Assembly (NCBI GenBank): GCA_009837355.1
Contig: VXTR01000061.1
Location: 1-64,000, forward strand
Direction: 5' to 3'
Length of the DNA: 64,000 nucleotides
From: Chloroflexota bacterium
Lineage (GTDB): Bacteria; Chloroflexota; Dehalococcoidia; Lucifugimonadales; UBA3495
Shown: in pieces, positions 16,820 through 24,879 of the stretch
Position numbering within the stretch: the stretch's first letter is position 1
How the letters are laid out: the number at the start of each line of letters is the position of its first letter
The notes under the pieces: generated by a model
Databases searched by the model: none
The model's input: only the letters and a program-made list of their open reading frames with translations
What the model was told of the DNA's origin: nothing
Position numbers and translations under genes: made by a program

Positions 16820-17734
16820 TCAACTCTCGACCTTGGGCAGCACGTCCTGGACCAAGGCGTCCATGGTGTCCAGCAGTTGTTGCAGGTCGCCGCAATCGTG
16901 ACAGTTGATTTGAAACTCCTCCAGCCCGGCCTCCTGGCGGTAGCGCTTCATATCGGACGCCACCTGATCCACGGTGCCATACCCCGTTGGACGGTCGCTG
17001 CCGGAGCCGGAAAAACCCGTGATGCTGGCGAGGTTCACCCGAAAACTCATGCGGGTGCGCGGCGGTTCCGGCCGTCCGATCTCGGCGCTATAGTCATGCA
17101 GGTACGCCCGGTTGGCAATCAAGTCGGGCAGGGGCGTCGGCGTGGGCTGCCACACCTGGGCGAAGCGGGCGGCACGACGCAGGGAGGGCTTGCCGGAGCC
17201 GCCAATCCACAGCGGCGGATGGGGCTGCTGCACCGGCTTGGGGTTGACGTGCATATCCTCGAAGGAGAAGAACCGACCCTTGAAGGTAGTCGGCCCCGGT
17301 TCCCAGCAGGCTTGCCACAGGCGCAGGTATTCGTCGGTGCGGGCGCCGCGTTCCCGGTAGGGCACGCCCAGCGCGTCATATTCTGGCTGACTCCAGCCGG
17401 CGCCGACGCCGGCGATGGCGCGCCCGCCGGACAGCTGGTCCAGGGTGGCAACCATCTTGGCGGTTACGACGGGGTTGCGGTAGGGCATGATGAGCACCGA
17501 CGTGCCCAGCCCGATGCGGGCAGTCAGGGCCGCCACGTAGGAAAGAACCATCAGCGGGTCATACACGTTGCGCCAGGGGACGCTACGCGGGCCGTCGTCC
17601 ACGATTACGTGGTCGTTGACCAAGATAGCGTCAAAGCCCAGTTCCTCGGCTTTGACGGCGGTCTCGCTGATGGCTTGCGCCGTGGCCGGAAAGCCCAGGT
17701 AGTCGGCGTTGGGAAGACGGAACGAGTACTGCAC
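16820..17734 (-). CDS. LLM-class flavin/F420-dependent oxidoreductase
   Basis: 304 residues of luciferase-like monooxygenase fold. Recognisable are the N-terminal AEELGFDAILVNDHV, the central TARIGLGTSVLIMPYRNPV, LDQLSGGRAIAGVGAGW and PLWIGGSGKPSLRRAARFAQVW. The set is typical of the F420-type TIGR03619-like group. The start was moved to GTG 17734 because an ideal GGAGGT lies eight bases upstream; 17 extra codons before it look like leader. A consensus TTGACA lies upstream (17777-17782). First gene of a two-gene transcript with the HpaB-like enzyme. Whether the cofactor is FMN or F420 cannot be told. Confidence 0.87.
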   Translation of the reverse strand: MQYSFRLPNADYLGFPATAQAISETAVKAEELGFDAILVNDHVIVDDGPRSVPWRNVYDPLMVLSYVAALTARIGLGTSVLIMPYRNPVVTAKMVATLDQLSGGRAIAGVGAGWSQPEYDALGVPYRERGARTDEYLRLWQACWEPGPTTFKGRFFSFEDMHVNPKPVQQPHPPLWIGGSGKPSLRRAARFAQVWQPTPTPLPDLIANRAYLHDYSAEIGRPEPPRTRMSFRVNLASITGFSGSGSDRPTGYGTVDQVASDMKRYRQEAGLEEFQINCHDCGDLQQLLDTMDALVQDVLPKVES

Positions 17735-17753
17735 GATGCCACCTCCGGCGGCA

Positions 17754-17782
17754 ACGTTAGGCGGTGGCGGTGCAGTTGTCAA
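17754..17782 (-). promoter_or_regulatory. Putative sigma-70 promoter for the LLM/HpaB-like operon
   Basis: Minus strand: TTGACA (17782-17777), 17-base spacer, TAACGT (17759-17754). The -35 is perfect and the -10 weak. It lies back to back with the sfsA promoter region. Confidence 0.45.
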
Positions 17783-17786
17783 CATC

Positions 17787-17795
17787 TGCTAATAT
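17787..17795 (+). promoter_or_regulatory. Extended -10 element for sfsA
   Basis: TGC-TAATAT reads as an extended -10. If real, transcription starts near 17802, which excludes the ATG at 17794 as start codon and supports the TTG at 17824. Confidence 0.4.
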
Positions 17796-17823
17796 GGCAA
17801 AATCCGGAGCATGGAGTTGTACT

Positions 17824-18513
17824 TTGCGGTTGCCACCGTTGATTGAGGGACGGTTCATCAAGCGGCTGAACCGGTTCGCCGCGCTGGTGGACGTTGAGCG
17901 GCGGGAGTACCTGGTCCACGTACCCAACTCGGGACGGATGCACGAGCTGCTGGTGCCCGGTTACCGGGTGCTGATGATTCCTGCCCCGGAGGGCACCACG
18001 CGCAAAACGGCCTACGACCTGGCGTTGGTGGATACCGGCGACGCGCTGTCCTCCGCCGACGCGCGGCTGCCCAACAAGCTGGTCGCCGAGGCCATCGCCC
18101 ACGGCCGGCTGCCCCAGTTCACCGCCTATCCCGACGTGCGCCCGGAGAGCGTATTCGGTGAGAGCCGGCTGGACTTTCGGCTCAGCGGGCCGGAGGGTCT
18201 CTGCTACGTGGAAACCAAGTCGGTTACGCTGGTGGAGGATGGCGTCGGCCTGTTTCCCGACGCGCCGACGCTGCGGGGCGTGAAACACCTGCACAGCCTG
18301 ATGGCGGCGCTGGACGCCGGCCACCAGGCGGCGGTGATGTTCGTCATCCAGCGCAGTGACGCCGACGCCTTCGCTCCCCACGACGTGGCCGACCCGCTGC
18401 TGGGGGCGACGCTGCGGCAGGCCGCCGACGCCGGCGTGTCCATCTACGCCTACCGCTGCGATGTTGACGAACGCAGCATCACCCTGGCCGACTCCATTCC
18501 GGTGCGGCTATGA
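17824..18513 (+). CDS. sfsA: SfsA family DNA/RNA-binding nuclease-like protein
   Basis: 229 residues. From TTG 17824 the protein reads M-RLPPLIEGRFIKRLNRF, the family N-terminus (OB-fold-like), followed by HVPNSGRMHELLVPG. The PD-(D/E)xK-like core appears as ESRLDFRL and CYVETKSVTLV with E/K at the expected places, then FPDAPTLRGVKHL. SfsA was named for sugar fermentation stimulation and binds DNA; nuclease activity is suggested by the fold. The TTG has GGAG seven bases upstream, whereas the in-frame ATG at 17794 has no ribosome site and overlaps a possible -10. Its stop overlaps the next start (ATGA, 18510-18513). Confidence 0.9.
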   Translation: MRLPPLIEGRFIKRLNRFAALVDVERREYLVHVPNSGRMHELLVPGYRVLMIPAPEGTTRKTAYDLALVDTGDALSSADARLPNKLVAEAIAHGRLPQFTAYPDVRPESVFGESRLDFRLSGPEGLCYVETKSVTLVEDGVGLFPDAPTLRGVKHLHSLMAALDAGHQAAVMFVIQRSDADAFAPHDVADPLLGATLRQAADAGVSIYAYRCDVDERSITLADSIPVRL

Positions 18514-19187
18514 CGGCCAAAGATGGTATAGCGACGCTGCCGGAAATATACCGGCGGCTGCTGGACGCCTACGGGCCGCAGGGCTGGTGGCCGGGGGACA
18601 GCCGGTTCGAGATGATCGCCGGCGCCATCCTGACGCAAGCGGCGGCGTGGCGCAACGTGGAGCTGGCGCTGGCCAACCTGCGCGCCGCCGGCATCGACGA
18701 CTGGCCGGCAGTGCATCGCATCGACATTGACGCGCTGGCGGAGTTGGTGCGCCCGTCGGGTTACTACAACGCCAAGGCGCGCAAGCTGAAAGCGTTTGCC
18801 GCCCACATGTGCGAGGAGTACGGCGGCGACCTGGACGCCATGTTTGCGGCGGGCACCGACACGCTGCGCCGGGAACTGTTGAACATCTACGGCATCGGGC
18901 CGGAGACGGCGGACGACATTCTGCTCTACGCCGCCGGCAAACCGTCGTTCGTGATTGACGCCTATACCATCCGCATCATGGAGCGGGTTGGGTTGACGCC
19001 GAAGGGCCGCGCCGACTACGGCGGCTGGCAGGCCATGTTCCACGCCGCGCTGCCGGCGGACGTGGCGATGTACAATGAGTATCACGCGCTACTGGACCGC
19101 CACCACAAGGAAGCCTGCACCAAAAACGCGCCGCGCTGCAAGGGCTGCTGCCTGCAGGACGTGTGCGCCACGGGGCGGGCGTGGTGA
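18510..19187 (+). CDS. Endonuclease III-family DNA glycosylase lacking the catalytic lysine (MagIII-like)
   Basis: 225 residues of HhH-GPD fold. FEMIAGAILTQAAAWRNVE (33-51), the helix-hairpin-helix IYGIGPETADDIL (126-138), catalytic aspartate D150 in VIDAYT, and a C-terminal [4Fe-4S] cluster with Cys spacing x6-x2-x5 (CTKNAPRCKGC then CLQDVC). At the place of endonuclease III's lysine (LPGVGRKTA) this protein has E132, so a beta-lyase reaction is not expected. The same replacement and the FE-x-LTQ start are seen in MagIII-type 3-methyladenine glycosylases. It probably removes damaged bases. Co-translated with sfsA. Confidence 0.88.
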   Translation: MTAKDGIATLPEIYRRLLDAYGPQGWWPGDSRFEMIAGAILTQAAAWRNVELALANLRAAGIDDWPAVHRIDIDALAELVRPSGYYNAKARKLKAFAAHMCEEYGGDLDAMFAAGTDTLRRELLNIYGIGPETADDILLYAAGKPSFVIDAYTIRIMERVGLTPKGRADYGGWQAMFHAALPADVAMYNEYHALLDRHHKEACTKNAPRCKGCCLQDVCATGRAW

Positions 19188-19236
19188 AAAAGCCCTTTAC
19201 ATCCCCAAAAGAACGGCGACAAGCGAGCTACTAGTC

Positions 19237-19452
19237 CTAAATGGCTGCGGTGCGGTCAGGTATGCCAATCGGGTGGTGTTCGCATTCGTACTCTTCGATG
19301 AGAGTGACGAGACTGTCCAATTCGATTCGGCTTTGATGATTTTCATCGTCTATTTGGCCATCGGGTCCTGATAGTTCATCCATAAGCTGGTTCACCCGGG
19401 CCAAGGCGTTATCGTAGTCCGCCTCGCTATGGATAGGCTTTGCATTTGTCAT
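19237..19452 (-). CDS. HigA-like antitoxin, N-terminal part only (no HTH)
   Basis: 71 residues. HSEADYDNALARVNQLMDEL and LVTLIEEYECEHHPI-x-x-PD match the N-terminal helical region of HigA-type antitoxins (COG5499). Those proteins normally continue with a DNA-binding helix-turn-helix; here the frame ends at a TAG just where that would begin. Start ATG with GAGGAGG eight bases upstream, which itself lies in the last codons of the toxin gene, so toxin and antitoxin are translationally linked. Either a natural short antitoxin or a truncated one. Confidence 0.75.
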   Translation of the reverse strand: MTNAKPIHSEADYDNALARVNQLMDELSGPDGQIDDENHQSRIELDSLVTLIEEYECEHHPIGIPDRTAAI

Positions 19453-19454
19453 TG

Positions 19455-19748
19455 CTAAACCTCCTCGGCGTTGATGCGATTGTACTGGGCGTGAGTTCCC
19501 ACAAACCGTATGTACACCGTTCGCGCTGGATAGAATATCCTTACCACAAGCCGGTAGTTATTCCCTCTGATACGAAAAACCGCGCGGTCGCTCCCAACGA
19601 TGCTTGATCCTGGGTAACGCCTTATCAACTCAGCCGGTGTTGACCAATCTTCCCGGGCAACCTCGACGTACCATTCTCTGAGTGCGGATTCTGCATCAGG
19701 ATGGGATTCCCAAAACTCCCTGATGGTTCTTTTTGCAATGATACGCAC
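19455..19748 (-). CDS. higB: HigB-type mRNA interferase toxin
   Basis: 97 residues of the PF09907-like HigB family: RIIAKRTIREFWESHPDAE at the start, LREWYVEVAREDWSTP, then FRIRGNNYRLVVRI and FVGTHAQYNRI at the C-terminus, which contains the conserved GTH-x-x-Y. These RelE-fold toxins cut mRNA on the ribosome. GTG 19748 is chosen because the family begins MR-x-I; seven more codons upstream (to 19769) are possible. Toxin before antitoxin is the usual higBA order. A TATAAA-like -10 lies upstream near 19799-19804 on the minus strand. Confidence 0.85.
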   Translation of the reverse strand: MRIIAKRTIREFWESHPDAESALREWYVEVAREDWSTPAELIRRYPGSSIVGSDRAVFRIRGNNYRLVVRIFYPARTVYIRFVGTHAQYNRINAEEV

Positions 19749-19853
19749 GGCTGGGTCAGTTGAACGCACGAGATCTTGTCGCTATCGCTCTTCCACATTT
19801 TATACCACGCTGAACGGTGGGGCAATTACGGTTCCGCACTCTGCTGATACAGG

Positions 19854-19862
19854 TGCTATGAT
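19854..19862 (+). promoter_or_regulatory. Extended -10 promoter for the cupin/hydrolase genes
   Basis: TGC-TATGAT, an extended -10 motif, 36 bases before the cupin start. No matching -35, as is common for extended -10 promoters. Confidence 0.45.
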
Positions 19863-19897
19863 ACCCTGCGTCAACAACATACCGGAGGTACACAACT

Positions 19898-20275
19898 ATG
19901 CAGGCAGTGAGAATTTATACCGGCGAGGACGGCGAGTCCCACATCGAGGAGCTGGAGCTTCCCTTTGAACAGGTCGGCCACGCCATGCGCACCGCCGTGC
20001 AGGCCGCCACCGGCGTGCAGTTCAGCCGACTCAAGCCCAGCCAGCTGGTCGACTTTCACACCGCGCCCCGCCGCCAGTACGTCATCACCTTGCAGGGCCA
20101 GGTGGAAATCGGCCTGGGCGACGGCAGCAAGCGCATCTTCAACGTCGGCGACATCGAGCTGTGCGAGGACCTGACCGGGCGCGGCCACACCACCCGCAGC
20201 GTCGGCGACGTTGACCGGGTCAGCGTGTCCATCCCACTGGCCGACCAGACACCGGGCGGCGGCTTCGGAGTGTAA
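19898..20275 (+). CDS. Cupin-domain protein
   Basis: 125 residues folding as a single cupin barrel. FHTAPRRQYVITLQGQVEIGLGDG corresponds to cupin motif 1, with H54 and a Q/Y in place of the usual H-x-H pair; motif 2 contains GDIELCEDLTGRGHTT with a final His. Metal ligation would therefore be unusual or incomplete. GGAGGT lies eight bases before the ATG. It is followed after 12 bases by an alpha/beta hydrolase, so the pair may work on the same compound. Function unknown. Confidence 0.8.
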   Translation: MQAVRIYTGEDGESHIEELELPFEQVGHAMRTAVQAATGVQFSRLKPSQLVDFHTAPRRQYVITLQGQVEIGLGDGSKRIFNVGDIELCEDLTGRGHTTRSVGDVDRVSVSIPLADQTPGGGFGV

Positions 20276-20287
20276 AAGAAGATTGTC

Positions 20288-21109
20288 ATGCCCATCGCAG
20301 CCCTGGCCGACAACCTGGAGATGTACTACGACGACGATAACTTCACCGACCCGTGGCGCGAGCCGGGGACGGTGGAAACCATCGTCCTGCACCACGGCAA
20401 CGCCAAGAGCGGACGGCTGTGGTACGCCTGGCCGCCCCTGCTGGGCCGTCAATACCGGGTAATCCGCGTGGACGCCCGCGGCTTTGGACGCTCCAGCGTG
20501 CCGGCCCCGGGCAGCTACGACTGGTCGCTGGAAGGATTCGCCGGCGATCTGCGCAACCTGCTGGACTACCTGGAGCTGGACAAGGTTCACCTCATTGGCG
20601 AGACCATCGGCGGCACCATCGCGTTGCAGTTCGCCTACCAGCACCCGGAGCGGCTGCACACCGTTGCCACCTGCACCTCGCCGTATAACTTCACCGGCGT
20701 GGCAACCTACGGCAACTATTACCGGCTGGTGGAGGAGGAAGGCGTGGAAGGCTGGGCGCGGGCCACCGGCGGCCGGCGGGTCAGCGCCGACGCCGCGCCG
20801 GCGCATCACGAGTGGTACATCCAGCAGATGGGGCAGACCTCTCGCCACGTGGTGCTGGAAACCCTGGCCTACCTGGGCACCCAGAACCTCACCGACAAGT
20901 TGCCGTCCATCCAGACGCCGGCCCTGGCCATGGTCGGCGAGCTCAGCGAGGGCGACATCCCCGACCGGGCGCAGGGACAGGCCGACCTGATGCCCAACTG
21001 CACGCTCGCCCGCATCCCCGGCGCCGGCGGCTACGTGCAGCACTCAGCGCCGGCGCAATGCGTGCTGGCCTGGCAAGAGTTCGTGGGGACGGTGCACCAA
21101 CCCGCCTAG
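20288..21109 (+). CDS. Alpha/beta hydrolase-fold protein with Thr at the nucleophile position
   Basis: 273 residues resembling 3-oxoadipate enol-lactonase/meta-cleavage hydrolases: oxyanion HHGN at 35-38, VDARGFGRSS at 61-70, nucleophile elbow G104-E-T106-I-G108. Thr replaces the usual Ser, and the usual GxGH histidine near the C-terminus is G248 (GAGGYVQH), with another His at 252. The triad is thus altered at two positions, so the protein may be a lyase, a non-catalytic binder or an enzyme with shifted residues. Follows a cupin gene. Its last four bases overlap the end of the convergent SDR gene. Confidence 0.82.
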   Translation: MPIAALADNLEMYYDDDNFTDPWREPGTVETIVLHHGNAKSGRLWYAWPPLLGRQYRVIRVDARGFGRSSVPAPGSYDWSLEGFAGDLRNLLDYLELDKVHLIGETIGGTIALQFAYQHPERLHTVATCTSPYNFTGVATYGNYYRLVEEEGVEGWARATGGRRVSADAAPAHHEWYIQQMGQTSRHVVLETLAYLGTQNLTDKLPSIQTPALAMVGELSEGDIPDRAQGQADLMPNCTLARIPGAGGYVQHSAPAQCVLAWQEFVGTVHQPA

Positions 21110-21882
21110 AACAGCGACTTGGACTGTCCGCCGTCCACGTTAATGCAGGCGCCGGTAATCAGGCCGGCCCGATCCGAGGCCAGGAACGCCACCGTTTCGC
21201 CGATGGGTTCGGGCCAGCCGAACTTGCCCATGGGCAGGTTGCGGTCGATGAACTCCGCCACCACTTCCGGCGTGTTGTTCTGCTGGAAACGGTCCCAGCT
21301 GCTGCCGGGGAAGTCGATGCTGCCGGGCGCGACGCAGTTGACCAGCACGCCGGATTGCGCCAACTGCAATGCCAGGTGCTTGGAGAAGGCAATCATGCCG
21401 GCCTTGCCCGTCATGTAGTCCACGGAGCCGCCGTGCTCGCGCCCGTAGATGGACGCGATGTTGATGACCCGGCCCCAGCCCTGGGCCTGCATGTGGGGCA
21501 GGGCCAGCTTGGTCATCCGCACCGCTGAAATCAGGTTGACTTCCAGTCCCTCCAAGAACAGCTCCATGGGGGTTTCGTCAAAGAGGACGGAGCCGCGCCG
21601 GCCGCCCACGTTGTTCACCAGGATGTCGGGCGCGCCCAGGGTGTCGGTGGTTTCCTGGAGGAACCGGGCGGCGTCGGCGTCATTAGTAACGTCGGCCCGG
21701 CTGCCGCTGGCCTTGATGCCCAAGCCGGACAGTTCGGCTGCCGTTGCGTTCACCTGGTCGCCGTCTCGCCCGCAGATGGCCACGGCGCAACCCTCCCGTC
21801 CCAGCGCCAGCGCGCACTGGCGGCCCAAGCCGCGGCTGCCGCCGGTAATCATCGCTACCTTCCCGTTCAGGCTCAAATCCAT
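21106..21882 (-). CDS. Short-chain dehydrogenase/reductase
   Basis: 258 residues of classical SDR. Cofactor motif TGGSRGLG (13-20), NNVGG (90-94), and the catalytic S144, Y156 and K160 (YMTGK). R/D preferences after beta-2 (CGRDGDQ) suggest NADP(H). FabG-like in general appearance, but probably a catabolic alcohol or ketone dehydrogenase given its position at the end of the transporter/amidohydrolase cluster, 75 bases after the second amidohydrolase. Substrate unknown. Confidence 0.87.
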   Translation of the reverse strand: MDLSLNGKVAMITGGSRGLGRQCALALGREGCAVAICGRDGDQVNATAAELSGLGIKASGSRADVTNDADAARFLQETTDTLGAPDILVNNVGGRRGSVLFDETPMELFLEGLEVNLISAVRMTKLALPHMQAQGWGRVINIASIYGREHGGSVDYMTGKAGMIAFSKHLALQLAQSGVLVNCVAPGSIDFPGSSWDRFQQNNTPEVVAEFIDRNLPMGKFGWPEPIGETVAFLASDRAGLITGACINVDGGQSKSLF

Positions 21883-21957
21883 GGGATTGCCTCCCTATCG
21901 CACAATTGGAATGCAGGGATTATAACGGGTTGGCAGCGGCGCCGGTAAGCGGCTGGT

Positions 21958-22914
21958 TTAGAGGCTCAACAGCTGCTCCAGGTTCTTCCACAGGATGGCC
22001 TCTTTTTCGTCCTGGGTGAGAGACGGCAGGCCCATGACCCAGCCCACCGGCCAGTCAATCATCATGTCGGCCGGCCAGTCGGTGCCCAGCACCACCCGGT
22101 CGATTCCCACCGTGTCAATAAGCATACGCAAGGCCGGCTCGCTGTGGGTGAGGCAGTCGTAGTAGAAGCGGTTCAGGTACTCGCTGGGCGGCTGGGTGAT
22201 GTTGACCCGGGCCTCCCGGCGCACCAGCCAGCCCCGGTCCATGCGGCCGGCGCCGAAGCAAGTGTAGCCGCCGCCGTGGGCCAGACACACTTTCAGGTCG
22301 GGGCACTGGTCCATGACGCCGCCGAAGACGAAGGAGGCGAAGGTAACGGCGCGCTCGGCCAGGTTGCCGATGGTGTTGGGTAGGTGATAGCGGTCGATGC
22401 GCGGGGCGACCATGGTGGGATTGGCCTGGTGGATCAGCAGCACGGCGCCCATCCGCTCCGCCGCCTGCCAGAAGGGCAGGAATGCCGGGTCGTCGTAGGT
22501 GCGCCCGTTCACATGGTCGTTAATCATCGCGCCCTTGAATCCGAGGGTGGCAACGGCCCGCTCCAGCTCGGCGATGGCTGACCGAACGTCCTGCATGGGC
22601 AGGGTGGCCAGGCCGGCCAGTCGCTGCGGGTAGTCCATCGTCATCTGGTGCACTTCGTTGTTGCAGTCGGTGGCGATGGCGACGGTGGTATCCACGTCCT
22701 GGTCGTACTTGTAGAAGGCCACGTTGGTGGACACGACCTGCACGTCCACGCCGATGGAGTCCATGTCGGCGATGCGTTGCTCAGGTGTCCAGGCGTTGCG
22801 GGGGTTGAACAGCTCGCCCTCGGCGGCGGTCATGCCGTGCCAAGTGCGGCCCTGCAATACCTCCCGCTGGAAGCATTGGGGCGTGGAATGGGCGTGAATG
22901 TCAATGGCTCGCAT
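21958..22914 (-). CDS. Amidohydrolase family protein (ACMSD/Amidohydro_2 type), copy 2
   Basis: 318 residues. Metal ligands H7 and H9 in DIHAH open the TIM barrel; LIHQ, CLAHGGG and GTDWPADM supply the later His and Asp positions. This is the pattern of 2-amino-3-carboxymuconate-semialdehyde decarboxylase relatives, which decarboxylate or hydrolyse aromatic-derived acids. It is a tandem duplicate of the gene just upstream (22933-23889): same length, shared blocks such as RYHLPNTIGNL, FASFVFGGVMD and LTQDEKEAILWKNLE. Both probably handle related substrates delivered by the adjacent ABC transporter. Confidence 0.87.
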   Translation of the reverse strand: MRAIDIHAHSTPQCFQREVLQGRTWHGMTAAEGELFNPRNAWTPEQRIADMDSIGVDVQVVSTNVAFYKYDQDVDTTVAIATDCNNEVHQMTMDYPQRLAGLATLPMQDVRSAIAELERAVATLGFKGAMINDHVNGRTYDDPAFLPFWQAAERMGAVLLIHQANPTMVAPRIDRYHLPNTIGNLAERAVTFASFVFGGVMDQCPDLKVCLAHGGGYTCFGAGRMDRGWLVRREARVNITQPPSEYLNRFYYDCLTHSEPALRMLIDTVGIDRVVLGTDWPADMMIDWPVGWVMGLPSLTQDEKEAILWKNLEQLLSL

Positions 22915-22932
22915 ATTTTGCGTCTCTCCGTG

Positions 22933-23889
22933 CTAGATGTTCAGCAGTTTTTCCAGGTTCTTCCACAGGATGGCCTCTTTTTCGTCCTGGGTCAGGCTTT
23001 CCAGGCCCAGCACCCAGGAAACGGGCTGGTCGATGGCCATGTCCGCCGGCCAGTCGGTGCCGAAGACCACCCGGTCGATGCCCACGCTGTCAATCACCAT
23101 GCGCAGGGCCGCCTCGCTGTGGGTGAGGCAATCGTAGTAGAAGCGGTCCAGGTAGGTACTGGGCGGGTGCGTGATGTTGACCCGCGCTTCGGAGCGCACC
23201 TGCCAGCCCCGATCCATGCGCCCGACGCCGAAGCAGGTGTAGCCGCCGGCGTGGGCCAGGCAGATTTTGAGGTCGGGGCATTTGTCCATCACGCCGCCGA
23301 ACACGAAGGACGCGAAGGTAACTGCCCGGTCAACCAGGTTGCCGATGGTGTTAGGGAGGTGGTAGCGGTTGGAGCGGGGCGTAACCAGCGTGTCGCCGCC
23401 CTGCTGGTGGATGAACAATATCGCGCCCATCTGCTCGGCGGCCTGCCAGAGCGGCATCAGGCTGGGGTCGTCGTAGGGCAGGCCGTTGGCGGTGTCGTTG
23501 ATCATCGCGCCGACCAGGCCCAACTGCGTTACGGCGTACTCCAACTCGTTGATGGCCGCGCTCACGTCCTGCATGGGGATTTGAGCGAATCCCTTGAACC
23601 GTTCGGGGTAGTCCACGGTCATCTGGTGGACTTCCTCGTTGCATTCCCGGTGCATCTCGGAGATGACCTGGGCGTCGCGGTCGTAGAAGTAGAAGGCCGC
23701 GCCGGTGGAAACGACCTGGACGTCAACGCCCAGGGAGTTCATGTCGTCGATGCGCTGTTGAGGTGTCCAGACGTTGCGGGGCGCGACGAACATATCGCCG
23801 GGGTTCACGCCATGCCAGGAGTGTCCGGCGGCCATGGCATGCAAAAAGCACTGGGGCGTCAGGTGAGCGTGGATATCGATACTTCGCAC
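22933..23889 (-). CDS. Amidohydrolase family protein (ACMSD/Amidohydro_2 type), copy 1
   Basis: 318 residues from a GTG with GGAGGG just upstream. DIHAH (H7, H9), LFIHQQGG, CLAHAGG and GTDWPADM give a complete metal site as in its tandem copy. Differences cluster in the segment after the first strand (about 15-45) and around the GGDTLVTPRSN region (about 170-185), places that form the substrate pocket in this fold, so the two copies may have divergent specificities. Lies 68 bases after the DppC-type permease. Confidence 0.87.
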   Translation of the reverse strand: MRSIDIHAHLTPQCFLHAMAAGHSWHGVNPGDMFVAPRNVWTPQQRIDDMNSLGVDVQVVSTGAAFYFYDRDAQVISEMHRECNEEVHQMTVDYPERFKGFAQIPMQDVSAAINELEYAVTQLGLVGAMINDTANGLPYDDPSLMPLWQAAEQMGAILFIHQQGGDTLVTPRSNRYHLPNTIGNLVDRAVTFASFVFGGVMDKCPDLKICLAHAGGYTCFGVGRMDRGWQVRSEARVNITHPPSTYLDRFYYDCLTHSEAALRMVIDSVGIDRVVFGTDWPADMAIDQPVSWVLGLESLTQDEKEAILWKNLEKLLNI

Positions 23890-23957
23890 AATTCCCTCCG
23901 GCGGAATTCCGATTCTCCAGAAACCCGGGTTTGTATTTTAAGATGGGGCCGGCATGA

Positions 23958-24869
23958 TCAGCGCCCCCGCTGCCGGGGGTCAAGGATGTCGCGCAGGGCG
24001 TCGCCGGCAAAGGCGAAGCCCAGCACGGTTACGCTGATGGCCAGCCCGGGAAAGACGAGAATCCAGGGCGCGGTGGACAGATACTGCGCCGCCTGGCCGG
24101 TGAGCATCCGGCCCCACGAAGGCGTCGGTTCCGAGATACCCAGGCCGAGGAAGCTGAGGCCGGCCTCGGTGAGGATGGCGGTGCCGAACATTGAGGACAT
24201 GATTATCAGGAAGGGGGCCATGGTGTTGGGCGCGATGTGCCGCAGAATAATTCTCATGTCCGAAGAGCCGATGGCCCTGGCCGCCATTACGTAGTCGGTT
24301 TCCCGCAGCGAAATGGTTGAGGAGCGAATGACGCGCACCCCGCGAGGCAGAATCGTCGCGCCGATGGCCAGGATGATGTTGGGAATGGAGTTGCCCAGCG
24401 CCGCCACGAAAACCAGCGCCAGAATCAGGTCGGGCAGCGACATCCACATGTCGACCAGGCGCTGGATGACGGCATCAGTCTTACCCATGAAGTAGCCGGA
24501 AAACAGCCCAATCACCGCGCCCACTCCCGTGCCGGCCAGCACGGAAAAGAACCCGACAATCAGGGAAATCCGCGCCCCGTACACCACCCGGGAGAAAACG
24601 TCCCGGCCGAACTGGTCGGTGCCGAACAGTTGGGTCGAGTTGGGCGCGGAGCGCACCGCTTCGTAGTTCTGCGCCTGGTAGTCAAAGGGCGCGATGGCCG
24701 GCGCGAAAATGGCCACTACCGTAATGGTCAGCACCATCAGCAGGCCGGCGGTACCCAGCGGCTTGGTGCGCAGATGGTGCAGCGTCATCCGGGCGAAGGA
24801 CATCCGACGCCGTTCCAGCGTCACGTCCGGCGTCTCATCCCGTTGGCGGGCGATGTTGGGCAGTGTCAT
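23958..24869 (-). CDS. ABC transporter permease, dipeptide/oligopeptide type (DppC/OppC)
   Basis: 303 residues, about six membrane helices. It opens with the OppC N-terminal segment (TKPLGTAGLLMVLTITVVAIF) and GTDQFGRDVFSRVVYGARISL, the DppC hallmark. The ATPase-docking EAA loop reads AIGSSDMRIILRHIAPN, followed by AILTEAGLSFLGLGI. It forms the channel with the DppB-type subunit encoded ten bases upstream. The two ATPases normally found in such operons (DppD, DppF) are not here; amidohydrolases follow instead. Confidence 0.93.
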   Translation of the reverse strand: MTLPNIARQRDETPDVTLERRRMSFARMTLHHLRTKPLGTAGLLMVLTITVVAIFAPAIAPFDYQAQNYEAVRSAPNSTQLFGTDQFGRDVFSRVVYGARISLIVGFFSVLAGTGVGAVIGLFSGYFMGKTDAVIQRLVDMWMSLPDLILALVFVAALGNSIPNIILAIGATILPRGVRVIRSSTISLRETDYVMAARAIGSSDMRIILRHIAPNTMAPFLIIMSSMFGTAILTEAGLSFLGLGISEPTPSWGRMLTGQAAQYLSTAPWILVFPGLAISVTVLGFAFAGDALRDILDPRQRGR

Positions 24870-24879
24870 TCCATGCCGC

